Notes under the pieces: model-generated
Databases searched by the model: none
Told to the model about the DNA's origin: nothing
Seen by the model: only the letters and a program-made list of their open reading frames with translations
Virus record (IMG/VR): IMGVR_UViG_3300044946_000081
Location: 1 to 56,872 of that record
Strand: one strand, 5' to 3'
DNA length: 56,872 nt
Source of the DNA: a virus
Shown here: positions 1 to 7,122 of the stretch, in pieces
Layout: the number at the start of each line of letters is the position of its first letter
Position numbering within the stretch: the stretch's first letter is position 1
Translations under genes and position numbers: made by a program

Positions 1-1
1 C

Positions 2-262
2 AACAAGACCAAGTACGTGAGCACCGTTTTCTTGGGCCTCGATCACCGGCACATGGGCGGCGGGCCGCCGCTCGTGTTCGAGTCCATGGCCTTTATCGAG
101 GAAGGCAAATGGTTCGAGGGGGCCTATGGCGAGCGGATCTATTATCCGACATCGCTCGATTGTGAGCGCTACAGCAGCTGGGAGGACGCCGAAATCGGGC
201 ATCGGGCGATGGTTCGCAAATACCTCGTTAACCAGAAGACGCGCGCGGTGAAGGCTGAATGA
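2..262 (+). CDS. conserved phage/proteobacterial protein, 5' truncated
   Basis: The reading frame is open from the first bases of the window, so the gene probably starts upstream; a GTG at 17 is the only in-window start. The visible part holds the motif KYVSTVFLGLDHR followed by GGPPLVFESM, a signature I recognise from small proteins of unknown function common in proteobacterial phages. The end is rich in charged residues (SSWEDAEIGHRAMV). Its stop codon overlaps the ATG of the YqaJ-like gene (ATGA), so the two are translationally coupled. The function is not known. Confidence 0.75.
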   Translation, partial: NKTKYVSTVFLGLDHRHMGGGPPLVFESMAFIEEGKWFEGAYGERIYYPTSLDCERYSSWEDAEIGHRAMVRKYLVNQKTRAVKAE

Positions 263-1203
263 TCCATAGCTGGCCAGTGTCTTCCCGCGAGGAATGGCTC
301 GCGCGGCGAAAGCAGAACGTCAACGCCAGCGAGATCGCGGCGCTGTTCGGCCCGGAGATCCATCCGTTTTTGACGCCTTACAAACTCTGGGCGCTGAAGT
401 GCGAGAAGATCCCAGAGCCCGGTGACAGCAAGATCCTGCGGCGGGGACGGCTGTTCGAGCCAATCGTCATCGAGATCTTAAAGGAGGATTACCCCGACTG
501 GCACCTTAGCCCAGCCAACGTCTATTACTGGGACGATTCGACGCGGATCGGCGCCACGCCGGACGTCTACGCCACCCGGCCCACCGATTACGGCCGAGGG
601 ACCGTCCAGATCAAAACGGTCGGCCAGTTCGCGTTCAAGCGCCGCTGGCACGATGAGCACGGCGACATCGCGGTGCCTACCTGGGTGGCCGTCCAGGCCT
701 CGATCGAGGCCTATCTGATCGGCGCGTCCTGGGCTGGCGTGGCGGCGATGAAGCTTGGCGACGGCGGCATCGAGGTGCTCTACATCGACATCCCGCTCAA
801 GCCCCACCTGATTCACCGAATCGAGGATCTGGTTGGCGAGTTCTGGCGCCGCGTGGCCGAGGACGAGCCCTATGACCCGGATTTCGGGAAAGATCGGAAG
901 ACCGTCTTCGACCTCTACGAGGAAGGCTCCGGGCCGATCATCGATCTGTCGGACGATGGCGAGTTTCGCGACATCCTCAACGATCGAGCCCAATTTAAGC
1001 AGGTCGAAAAGGCGGGCGCGGACGCGACGGATCAGCGCAAGATCCTCGACGCGCGGATCATGATGAAGTTGGCCAATGCTCCTGGCGCGCGCTGCGGTTC
1101 GCGCGTGGTGACGGTGAAAGTAATTAAAAAGAAATCTTACACCGTGAAGCCGACGCAATACCCGCAAGTTTCGGTCAAAGGAATCGATGATGGCGGAGTC
1201 TAG
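259..1203 (+). CDS. YqaJ-like viral recombinase exonuclease
   Basis: A 314-residue protein of the lambda-exonuclease/YqaJ fold, which resects double-stranded DNA ends 5' to 3' to feed a single-strand annealing protein. Visible motifs in order: VNASEIAALFG (residues 21-31), GRLFEPIV (63-70), GATPDVY with the metal-binding Asp102, VQIKT (116-120) with Lys119, and a helix starting VAVQASIEAYL. The usual Glu of the E-x-K pair is Gln117, a substitution tolerated in some PD-(D/E)XK enzymes. It starts in an ATGA overlap with the gene before it and runs 17 bases into the RecT-type gene, the normal exonuclease-annealase pairing. Confidence 0.9.
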   Translation: MIHSWPVSSREEWLARRKQNVNASEIAALFGPEIHPFLTPYKLWALKCEKIPEPGDSKILRRGRLFEPIVIEILKEDYPDWHLSPANVYYWDDSTRIGATPDVYATRPTDYGRGTVQIKTVGQFAFKRRWHDEHGDIAVPTWVAVQASIEAYLIGASWAGVAAMKLGDGGIEVLYIDIPLKPHLIHRIEDLVGEFWRRVAEDEPYDPDFGKDRKTVFDLYEEGSGPIIDLSDDGEFRDILNDRAQFKQVEKAGADATDQRKILDARIMMKLANAPGARCGSRVVTVKVIKKKSYTVKPTQYPQVSVKGIDDGGV

Positions 1204-2467
1204 AGATCTCACGATCGCGCAGGAGCTGGGCCAGCGCGTAAGCCAGTTCGAGGCGGCGCTGGCCGGGTCCGGCATCAGCCCGAAAAAGTTCGTTCGCGTC
1301 ATTATGACGGCGGTCGCCCTTAACCCGGAGCTGCTCAACTGCAACCGGCGGAGCCTCATGAACGCGGCCATGAAGGCGGCGAGCGACGGGCTGGTGCCGG
1401 ACGGGCATGACGGCGCCCTGGTTGCCTTCGACGGTCAAGTCACTTGGATGCCGATGGTTGCCGGCGTCAGAAAGAAGGTCCGCCGGTCGGGCGACGTCAC
1501 CTCATGGGATGTGACGGCAGTCTTCTCCAAGGATCACTTCGACTACGAGCTGGGCGATACCCCGTTCATCCGCCACAAGCCCTACATGGCCCCCACGCTG
1601 GAGCGTGGCACGGACGAAGACGAGGCCGCTTTCAACAAGCGCCTGCGTCAACATCTCGACCATGGTGTCCTCACCCATGTCTATTCCGTCGCGACGATAA
1701 AGGGTGGGGACAAGTCGCGCGACGTCATGACCCGCGCCGAGGTCGAGCTGGTTCGCGATACCTATGCGCGGAAGAACCGCAAGGGCGAGTTCTCGCCCGC
1801 GTGGCGGCGATCGTTCGCCGAGATGGCGAAAAAAACGGTCGCGCGGCGTCATGCCAAGCAGCTCCCAATGTCGAGCGACATCCTTGGTTTGTTATCGCGG
1901 GATGATGAGCTATATGATGTTGACCGCGATCGCGCGGACCGGGTTCAGGCGCCGCGCGTACTGTCAGACCGCCTAGACTTTCTCGTAGGAGTCGATCCCG
2001 AGACCGGCGAATTTCCAGCTTCCGACGACGTGGCGACTCCTGCGTCCGAGGAACGCGCGGCCCCCCATGACGATGTTTCCGGAGTAGGCGCCGGGGCTTC
2101 CGAGGGGGCCGCGCAACTATCTGAATCTGGGGCCGAGATTCCCCCGGCTCCGGATGCTGGCGACCAGGGGGCTCCCCGCTCTTCGGTCGTCACGCCCGAG
2201 CCGGATCAGCCGCAATTATCCGGTTCGCAAGCGCCACCGGGAGCGGCGAAAACCCCCTCGCAAGCTCCCGGTGGGACATCCCGTAAACGCACCGAGCGTT
2301 CCGATCTCCTGACGCCGTCGATCGAGATGCGCGGCGCGAACATGGCCCAAAAGGGCCGCCCTGAACTTGAGAAATGGGTGAACGAATTACCCCCGGACGA
2401 GATGGCTCGGATCTCGTTGGCGCAGTTGAAAGCATGGCGCGTCGTCGCTGACAAGGTGGGGGCTTAA
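1187..2467 (+). CDS. recT: RecT-family single-strand annealing protein
   Basis: A 426-residue protein whose first ~250 residues match RecT: LNPELLNCNRRSLMNAAMKA, then LVPDGHDGALVAFDG, VTWMPMVAGVRKKVRRSG and a late AEMAKKTVARRHAKQLP. It should anneal complementary single strands made by the YqaJ-like nuclease. Residues ~255-375 are a low-complexity Pro/Glu/Ser/Ala linker, followed by a short charged helical tail (GRPELEKWVNELPPDEM), longer than typical RecT proteins. Two ATGs stand in a row (1187, 1190) and either could start it. It overlaps the neighbouring genes at both ends. Confidence 0.9.
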   Translation: MMAESRDLTIAQELGQRVSQFEAALAGSGISPKKFVRVIMTAVALNPELLNCNRRSLMNAAMKAASDGLVPDGHDGALVAFDGQVTWMPMVAGVRKKVRRSGDVTSWDVTAVFSKDHFDYELGDTPFIRHKPYMAPTLERGTDEDEAAFNKRLRQHLDHGVLTHVYSVATIKGGDKSRDVMTRAEVELVRDTYARKNRKGEFSPAWRRSFAEMAKKTVARRHAKQLPMSSDILGLLSRDDELYDVDRDRADRVQAPRVLSDRLDFLVGVDPETGEFPASDDVATPASEERAAPHDDVSGVGAGASEGAAQLSESGAEIPPAPDAGDQGAPRSSVVTPEPDQPQLSGSQAPPGAAKTPSQAPGGTSRKRTERSDLLTPSIEMRGANMAQKGRPELEKWVNELPPDEMARISLAQLKAWRVVADKVGA

Positions 2468-2682
2468 TGAAGACGAAGGAGGAATGGCTAGCCGATCTCA
2501 AAGCGCGGGCGCTGGAGCTGGCGCGCGCCGGGGATCTCCAGCATGCAGTTCAGCTGATCGGCGTCGAGGTCAACCGGCGGCGCGATATGAAGATCCACCA
2601 CGCCTTCGTCTTGGCTGGGACGATGCACGCGATGAGCGAGGACCGGGAGAAGGTCATCGACTGGATCGAGTCGATCCAATGA
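2467..2682 (+). CDS. small hypothetical protein
   Basis: A 71-residue, mostly helical, charged protein with no family I recognise. It begins within the last bases of the recT stop codon (TAATGA) and ends in an ATGA overlap with the next small membrane protein, so it is a coupled member of the early operon. It contains no cysteines or membrane segment. It may have a helix-hairpin character (ALELARAGDLQHAVQLIG), but nothing specific can be said. Confidence 0.75.
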   Translation: MKTKEEWLADLKARALELARAGDLQHAVQLIGVEVNRRRDMKIHHAFVLAGTMHAMSEDREKVIDWIESIQ

Positions 2683-2900
2683 TCCAGTGGACGACTCTCG
2701 CGTTGCAAATCTGGATTCTGGTCATGGTCGCCGGGAGCGCTTGGTACGCATGGCGCACACAGAAAGCGACCCAGGCCACGCTAGCCGCGCTGATCGTCTA
2801 TCGGCGCGAGGTGGAGTGGATGACGGCGCGGCTGGAGGCGCTGGAAAGAAAGGGGCAAGGGAATGGTCGGGTCGAAGCAAGTCGAGGAAATGGTTACTGA
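2679..2900 (+). CDS. small membrane protein with charged tail
   Basis: A 73-residue protein starting at the ATG that overlaps the previous stop (ATGA). The N-terminus is a clear membrane segment (LALQIWILVMVAGSAWYAW, residues 7-25), followed by a helical charged stretch (YRREVEWMTARLEALERKG). This one-helix-plus-coil shape resembles inner-membrane spanin or accessory lysis proteins, but the gene sits in the recombination operon rather than the lysis block, so that role is a guess. No family is recognised. Confidence 0.7.
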   Translation: MIQWTTLALQIWILVMVAGSAWYAWRTQKATQATLAALIVYRREVEWMTARLEALERKGQGNGRVEASRGNGY

Positions 2901-2913
2901 AGGAGGAGAGCAC

Positions 2914-3471
2914 ATGACAGGACCACTCGCATTCATACTGTCGCTCGTTGGGAGCGCGATTCTCTCGCGGCCAAAGCGGCCCGAGCTGGACCCGAACAAG
3001 ACGCTGCTCACCTACATCGCCGAGCTGAAGGAGAAGCTGCGCATTTGCGAGGCGGCCCGCGACGCGGCCCGCGCCGATCGCGACCAAAGCGATGCCCAGC
3101 TGCGCACGATCACGTCGCCATATCAGCCGCACGCGGAGGTGGAGAACGAAGAGCTGCGGCGCCTCCGACAGGCGCACGATGCGCTCCTCCGCATGTTCGT
3201 GGAGGAACAGCGCACACGCCTCCAGCTCGAACGCGACTACATCAGGAGCCAAGCGCAGCTGGAGAGCTACCGGAGCAGCGACCATCGATCGCAAGCGCCT
3301 CGGCATTTGCCGCTGCCGCCAGCACCGAGCGAGCCGCCGCTGATGCCCGTGATCTCGGATAGTTTGCAAGTCGCGATGCGGCGGATGGACGCCTTCATCT
3401 GCAATTGCGCGCCGGGACGCCACGAGGCCATGTTCGGCACAATCGACATCCAGGGCGACGACACGCTCTGA
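2914..3471 (+). CDS. membrane-anchored coiled-coil protein
   Basis: A 185-residue protein. I chose the ATG at 2914 over one at 2863 because a strong ribosome site (AAGGAGGAG) lies just before it. A short hydrophobic N-terminus (PLAFILSLVGSAIL) is followed by long heptad-like helices (LLTYIAELKEKLRICEAARD and LRRLRQAHDALLRMFVEEQR), then a proline-rich linker and a C-terminal part with CNC. It is probably anchored in the inner membrane. The function is unknown; the layout is also compatible with a spanin-like or scaffold role. Confidence 0.65.
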   Translation: MTGPLAFILSLVGSAILSRPKRPELDPNKTLLTYIAELKEKLRICEAARDAARADRDQSDAQLRTITSPYQPHAEVENEELRRLRQAHDALLRMFVEEQRTRLQLERDYIRSQAQLESYRSSDHRSQAPRHLPLPPAPSEPPLMPVISDSLQVAMRRMDAFICNCAPGRHEAMFGTIDIQGDDTL

Positions 3472-3506
3472 ACAACGGGGCCGTGCGGCGGCCCAAGGGG
3501 AATGAC

Positions 3507-4037
3507 ATGAGTCGAGAATGCGGGAGCTGTACCCTTTGCTGCCGCTTGCTGCCCGTCAAAGGCATCAACAAGCCCTCGAACACGCGCTGCCAGCATCAAC
3601 GCCACGGGAAGGGGTGCGCCGTCTACCACAAGCCGGAGCTAGGCTTTCCCTGGGAATGCGGCATGTGGAATTGCGTCTGGCTTCAGGGCGATGACGCGAG
3701 CGATCTGCGCCGCCCGGATCGAAGCCATTACGTAATCGATATCATGCCGGACTATGTGACGGCACAGGACCCCAAGTTCGGCGAGGTCCGAATCCCCGCC
3801 ATCCAGATCTGGTGTGATCCGAAATACCCTGACGCCCACCGGGACCCCGAGCTGCGGGCATGGCTGATTCGGCGCACCGGATTCGTCGGGCTCGTCCGCT
3901 TCGACGGGGAGAAGGGGCTCGTGCTGATCCCGCCATACATGATGGAGAGCCGCGAGTGGCTTGAGAAGGCGCAAGGCAATGTCCTTGAGGATCATCATTC
4001 GTTCGCCCAAGTCCTTGAAGCTCTGAGTGGCGCATGA
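3507..4037 (+). CDS. CxxCxxCC-type cysteine-cluster protein
   Basis: A 176-residue protein starting at the ATG after AAGGGG. It opens with CGSCTLCC (residues 5-12), followed by further Cys and His in CQHQRHGKGCAVY and the Trp/Cys-rich PWECGMWNCVW. This arrangement resembles the CxxCxxCC zinc/iron-chelating family, so it probably binds a metal or an iron-sulfur cluster. No enzyme reaction can be assigned. It overlaps the next gene by ATGA. The C-terminal half (YVTAQDPKFGEVRIPAIQIW) looks like a compact beta fold. Confidence 0.7.
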   Translation: MSRECGSCTLCCRLLPVKGINKPSNTRCQHQRHGKGCAVYHKPELGFPWECGMWNCVWLQGDDASDLRRPDRSHYVIDIMPDYVTAQDPKFGEVRIPAIQIWCDPKYPDAHRDPELRAWLIRRTGFVGLVRFDGEKGLVLIPPYMMESREWLEKAQGNVLEDHHSFAQVLEALSGA

Positions 4038-4330
4038 AACGGGCCGCGCTCGCTGTGATCGCCATCACACTGGCGACCCCCTCGGCCGCCGCATGTCGCA
4101 AGCACGCCATCTGGAAGTACCCGTGGCCGCAACGCTGCTACACCGCCTATGCGCCAGAGGCGCTTCAGCATCGCGCCGGTGAGCAAGACCGCGACTGGAC
4201 GGTTGAGATCACCAAGCTGCCTCCGACTTGGAACCTCGACGAGCCGCGCATCGAGGTCACGGCGCCAGAGACGGTCCAAGACCCCGACCGGGCCAGGGGA
4301 CTCAATAAACTGAAGGAACAACTCAAATGA
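4034..4330 (+). CDS. small secreted protein with signal peptide
   Basis: A 98-residue protein with a textbook export signal (MKRAALAVIAITLATPSAAA) ending just before Cys21. The sequence before the Cys is AAA rather than a standard lipobox, so lipoprotein status is doubtful. The mature part is short, Pro/Trp-rich and ends in charged residues. It is coupled by ATGA overlaps to both neighbours. It could be an outer-membrane spanin-like subunit, but the sequence does not prove it. Confidence 0.65.
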   Translation: MKRAALAVIAITLATPSAAACRKHAIWKYPWPQRCYTAYAPEALQHRAGEQDRDWTVEITKLPPTWNLDEPRIEVTAPETVQDPDRARGLNKLKEQLK

Positions 4331-4674
4331 GTGACGACGCCTACCAAGCCACCACATCTTCTCTTGCTGATCACGAAGCCATTCGCCCTGGCGTCGGCAT
4401 TCCAGCGAGCGCGCCGCTGCGCGAAGCCCCTGCGTTCAAGCGCATGCTCGGCTCCATCCCGCCGTCCGACAAGGAGATCCATGGCGATGTGGATCTCGGC
4501 ATCGCCGCCGCCGCTAACGGCAACGCGATCAAGCGCTCCGAGGCGCGGCGCGACGCCATCCTCGCTGTCTCGCTGGCGATCGTGCGGCGCGGCCAGAACC
4601 CGGTCACGGACTGGTCGACGAAGGACACGGACACGGCCTACGCCATCGCCGATCAGCTGATCGCGCTGTCGTGA
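4327..4674 (+). CDS. hypothetical protein
   Basis: A 115-residue soluble protein of no family I recognise. The N-terminal third looks disordered (SLADHEAIRPGVGIPASAP); the rest is helical (RRDAILAVSLAIVRRGQNP, then TDTAYAIADQLIALS). The ATG overlaps the previous stop (ATGA). It belongs to the early rightward operon. Confidence 0.7.
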   Translation: MSDDAYQATTSSLADHEAIRPGVGIPASAPLREAPAFKRMLGSIPPSDKEIHGDVDLGIAAAANGNAIKRSEARRDAILAVSLAIVRRGQNPVTDWSTKDTDTAYAIADQLIALS

Positions 4675-4692
4675 CAGTCAACGGAGTCGAAT

Positions 4693-4941
4693 ATGCTGGA
4701 CCTAGAGCCGTACTGGAAGATCCTTGATATCTGCGAGGCTGATTTTGCCCGCTTGGAGAAAGCCGGGGAGCCCGGTCTGGACGAAGCCAGACAAGCCATC
4801 GCAACGCTGCGCGCGAATATCAAAGAGTTGCAACGGCAAGACCGGGCCAAGGTTCCCGAGGAGCCGCCGTGGGCCAAGCACTCGCAGCGACGGCAAGAAG
4901 ACGCCCCGTGGATCGAAGATGGCTGGAGCGGCCAGCGGTGA
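4693..4941 (+). CDS. small hypothetical protein, last gene of early operon
   Basis: An 82-residue, acidic, helical protein (ILDICEADFARLEKAGEPG, ATLRANIKELQRQ) with a Trp/Pro-rich C-terminus. It starts after a CGGAGTCGA ribosome site of the type seen before several genes here (AGGAGTCGA elsewhere). It is the last rightward gene before the hairpin region where the two transcription directions meet. No function is recognised. Confidence 0.65.
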   Translation: MLDLEPYWKILDICEADFARLEKAGEPGLDEARQAIATLRANIKELQRQDRAKVPEEPPWAKHSQRRQEDAPWIEDGWSGQR

Positions 4942-4949
4942 GGAACTTC

Positions 4950-4981
4950 CCCCGCGCTAGGTAGTTATCCCTAGCACGGGG
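4950..4981. terminator. hairpin after the rightward early operon
   Basis: An inverted repeat (GCTAGG/CCTAGC, extended by CCCCG/CGGGG with one mismatch) starts 9 bases after the last early stop codon. There is no T-run, so it may slow or protect transcripts rather than act as a standard intrinsic terminator. Confidence 0.45.
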
Positions 4982-5060
4982 TGCAAAACAGAACGTGCAA
5001 ATCCCCGTGGACCGCGCTATAGGCGTGGAATTGGCTGGGTCCCACAACCTAGCCATGTCA

Positions 5061-5147
5061 GCCCCCCTTGCACCGCCCTTGCGGGGGGCGACTTGGGAGG
5101 CCGCCTTCTCCTAGATTTACCTCCTACGGAAGTGCGGCCTCCCCTTT
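5061..5147. terminator. paired hairpins between converging operons
   Basis: Two inverted repeats lie back to back. GCCCCCC (5061-5067) pairs with GGGGGGC (5083-5089). GGGAGGCCGC (5095-5104) pairs perfectly with GCGGCCTCCC (5134-5143), helped inside by CTTC/GAAG and followed by CTTT. They sit where the rightward early genes and leftward lysis genes meet, so a bidirectional terminator is likely. A TATAGG box near 5021 could also make this a short rightward transcript. Confidence 0.5.
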
Positions 5148-5334
5148 AGTACGGGAAGTGCCCCGAGACCAGCAGCAGGAGGAGGACGATCAGGAGGATG
5201 CCGATGAGGCCGATCCCGCCGTTGCCCCAGCCGTAGCCCGGTCCCCAAGGCGCGCCCTGATAGAAGTGCGGGCTGATCCCTCCAAACAAGATGACGATCA
5301 GGACGATGAGGAGGATGATTCCGAGCGGACTCAT
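5146..5334 (-). CDS. small two-helix membrane protein, DUF3309-like
   Basis: A 62-residue protein of two hydrophobic segments (LGIILLIVLIVILFGG and GLIGILLIVLLLLLVSG) joined by a Gly/Trp/Tyr-rich loop (GPGYGWGNGG). This pattern recalls the DUF3309 family of tiny alphaproteobacterial membrane proteins, here with a longer loop. It overlaps the holin-like gene by 4 bases and is the last gene of the lysis group, so a role in membrane disruption is plausible but unproven. Confidence 0.6.
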   Translation of the reverse strand: MSPLGIILLIVLIVILFGGISPHFYQGAPWGPGYGWGNGGIGLIGILLIVLLLLLVSGHFPY

Positions 5335-5642
5335 TTCGGACCTTCCCTTGATCTCCCCAGCCAGAACGCGACGACCGCGCCGAACGCGGCGACGAGGCCG
5401 CCAACAACTCCCGGCGTCACCTCATCGTCTGAAGGGATATTGTAGAGCAAAGAGAACGCGACGACCGCGACAAACGCCAGCACCACAATCAGTGAGATGG
5501 TCAGCGTGCCGCCCGTCGCATCGTATCGATTGATGACCCACAAAAGCCCCGCAGTGACGGTGGCGATGCCAATGCACGCAACCACTCCTGGGTAATCGAC
5601 AATCTTTGTGGAGGCCGTCGGCGGAAGCTGGGCGAGCATCAT
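5331..5642 (-). CDS. holin-like membrane protein
   Basis: A 103-residue protein with about three membrane segments: GVVACIGIATVTAGLLWVI (residues 19-37), TLTISLIVVLAFVAVVAFSL (46-65) and GVVGGLVAAFGAVVAFWLG (78-96), and a short charged tail (RSREGPK). Size, topology and position directly after the endolysin, with an ATGA overlap, fit a class I holin that makes the hole letting the endolysin reach the cell wall. The family cannot be named from sequence alone. Confidence 0.6.
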   Translation of the reverse strand: MMLAQLPPTASTKIVDYPGVVACIGIATVTAGLLWVINRYDATGGTLTISLIVVLAFVAVVAFSLLYNIPSDDEVTPGVVGGLVAAFGAVVAFWLGRSREGPK

Positions 5643-6094
5643 GCGAACCCGCTGCGGGTGCCCTTGCTGTCGATGGTCAGCGCCTGATGACGCGGCGTCA
5701 TGTCAGTAGCGCGCAGCCCGAGATGCACCCAAGTGTCATATTCGTGGATCAGCTGGTCGATGCCCAGCTCCTTCATGTGCGAGTGCAAGTGCTTGCAGAT
5801 GTGGAGCGGCGTGCCATAGCCAGGGCAACTGAAGTCGACCGCGAGCCCGCTCATGTGGGCGCTCGATTTGCTGCCCCCCACCGCTGCGTTGAGCTGTGGG
5901 CAGCGGTAGCCCGAGCTGATCAAGATAGGCTTGTCGCCGAGGAGGGTGCGGACCTTCTCCATCACCTCTGCGGTGCGCTGGATGTTCTTGCGCTCCTGGC
6001 TGCTGGCCGGCGGCACGTTGTGGATGCCCTGGCGAGCTGCCGTCTGCGAGTCGGTGAACTCCGAGAGCGTGAAATGTTCTGTGAGTTGGGTCAT
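5639..6094 (-). CDS. endolysin, M15 D-Ala-D-Ala peptidase type
   Basis: A 151-residue peptidase of the M15 family that cuts peptide cross-links in peptidoglycan. Landmarks: HFTLSEFTDS near the start, ISSGYRCPQLNAAVGGSKSS, and the zinc site His80 (SSAHMSG), Asp87 (LAVDF) and His124 (TWVHLG). The ATG at 6094 follows GGGGGAA; another ATG lies four codons upstream. There is no signal peptide, so it needs a holin, and the next gene is a holin-like protein overlapping it by 4 bases. Confidence 0.88.
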   Translation of the reverse strand: MTQLTEHFTLSEFTDSQTAARQGIHNVPPASSQERKNIQRTAEVMEKVRTLLGDKPILISSGYRCPQLNAAVGGSKSSAHMSGLAVDFSCPGYGTPLHICKHLHSHMKELGIDQLIHEYDTWVHLGLRATDMTPRHQALTIDSKGTRSGFA

Positions 6095-6181
6095 GGGTTC
6101 CCCCATGCCGAACGGCTAGCCCGCCATCGTTATGCCACATCCGCACGGCGGTCGCGAACGATCTCGATTCGTTCCCGCAAC

Positions 6182-6206
6182 AAAAAGGGGCGGCCGAAGC
6201 CGCCCC
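6182..6206 (-). terminator. leftward rho-independent terminator
   Basis: On the minus strand GGGGCGGC-TTCG-GCCGCCCC is followed by TTTTTG. It lies 27 bases after the stop of the PEP-CTERM gene and isolates that gene from the lysis genes. Confidence 0.85.
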
Positions 6207-6232
6207 AAGAACCGACTACTGGAGAAAGCCGG

Positions 6233-6955
6233 TCAGACCACGAGCTGGGCCTTGCGCTTGTGAAACCCGAGGAGCCCCAGCACGCCGAAGCCGAGCAAGA
6301 TCATCGCCCAGGTCGAGGGCTCGGGGATCGCGTTCGATTCCATGCTCTCGTTGAAGCCGGTGATGCTCGCGCCGCCGCGCAATCCGAGCGTAGCTGCTTC
6401 CGACATGCTGAACGGACCATTAGCGAAGAACGGCGACAGGTTGGAGCCCGCGAACGAGAACGGGTTGGACGACGGCGAGCCGCTGTCCTGAAACAGGGTC
6501 TGGCCGGGAGTGGCGAGGCCGATGCCCGCTGGCTGGCCATTGGCCGGATCGGCGAAGAAGCCGAGCGTCGAAGGCCCGCTGCCGAGCGCATCGTTGAAGG
6601 TCAGGGATGCGCTCTCCCGCACCGCATTGACCGGGCCGACGAAATTGGTGTCGCCCACCACGATCCGCAAATGCCCTTCGCTCGATCCGCTGTTCGAGAT
6701 CAGCGAGGTTGAGAACTGGAGGTTATCCTCGGCCGAGCCGCTGACGCTCGCGGCCACGGTGCCGATAATGTGGAACGCGCCCACCGTCTCGTTGAGGATG
6801 ATGATGTTGTGCGCCGGTCCAGCGAGATCGCAGGACTGACCGTCGGCGCAAGTGACTACGGTCGAACCGTCAGTGAAGGCGATCTGGAGCGTCGCCTTGG
6901 CCGGACTCGCGCCGATCGCCGCGAACAGCGCTGTGGTCAATAGAAGCTTGTTCAT
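6233..6955 (-). CDS. secreted PEP-CTERM domain protein
   Basis: A 240-residue protein with an N-terminal export signal (MNKLLLTTALFAAIGASPA), a beta-rich Ser/Gly/Thr body with one Cys pair (CADGQSC), and a C-terminal sorting signal from residue 210: IPEPSTWAMILLGFGVLG, more hydrophobic residues, then HKRK. This is the PEPxxWA form of the PEP-CTERM signal processed by exosortase in alphaproteobacteria. The host, not the phage, would supply the exosortase. It has its own promoter and terminator, so it looks like cargo expressed independently of the lytic genes. The body's function is unknown; a cell-surface role is inferred. Confidence 0.8.
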   Translation of the reverse strand: MNKLLLTTALFAAIGASPAKATLQIAFTDGSTVVTCADGQSCDLAGPAHNIIILNETVGAFHIIGTVAASVSGSAEDNLQFSTSLISNSGSSEGHLRIVVGDTNFVGPVNAVRESASLTFNDALGSGPSTLGFFADPANGQPAGIGLATPGQTLFQDSGSPSSNPFSFAGSNLSPFFANGPFSMSEAATLGLRGGASITGFNESMESNAIPEPSTWAMILLGFGVLGLLGFHKRKAQLVV

Positions 6956-7005
6956 TCCGAAGTACCCCGCTTTCGAGATTGGGTTTACGACTCTAAGACC
7001 ACAAA

Positions 7006-7035
7006 TTCATAACACGTAATTTGCAAGCTGTGCAA
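7006..7035 (-). promoter_or_regulatory. leftward promoter with TTGCA-N5-TGCAA palindrome
   Basis: The palindrome occupies 7021-7035. On the minus strand it supplies TTGCAC as a -35 and, 18 bases on, TATGAA as a -10, about 50 bases upstream of the PEP-CTERM start codon. Confidence 0.55.
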
Positions 7036-7122
7036 AAAATCAGCTGCGGCGACGCTGTGGGAGGAACGCGCCGCCGCTGCCTTACCGCCTATGTCCCCGC
7101 GCTAGAGACTCGGCGATTTGTT

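Noticed and set aside
4034-4330. Lipoprotein or o-spanin assignment
   Set aside because: The three residues before the cysteine are AAA, not a standard lipobox, and the gene lies far from the lysis genes.
5068-5445. Rightward open frame over the lysis genes
   Set aside because: It is the complement of the holin-like and DUF3309-like genes, has biased Arg/Pro composition and no ribosome site.
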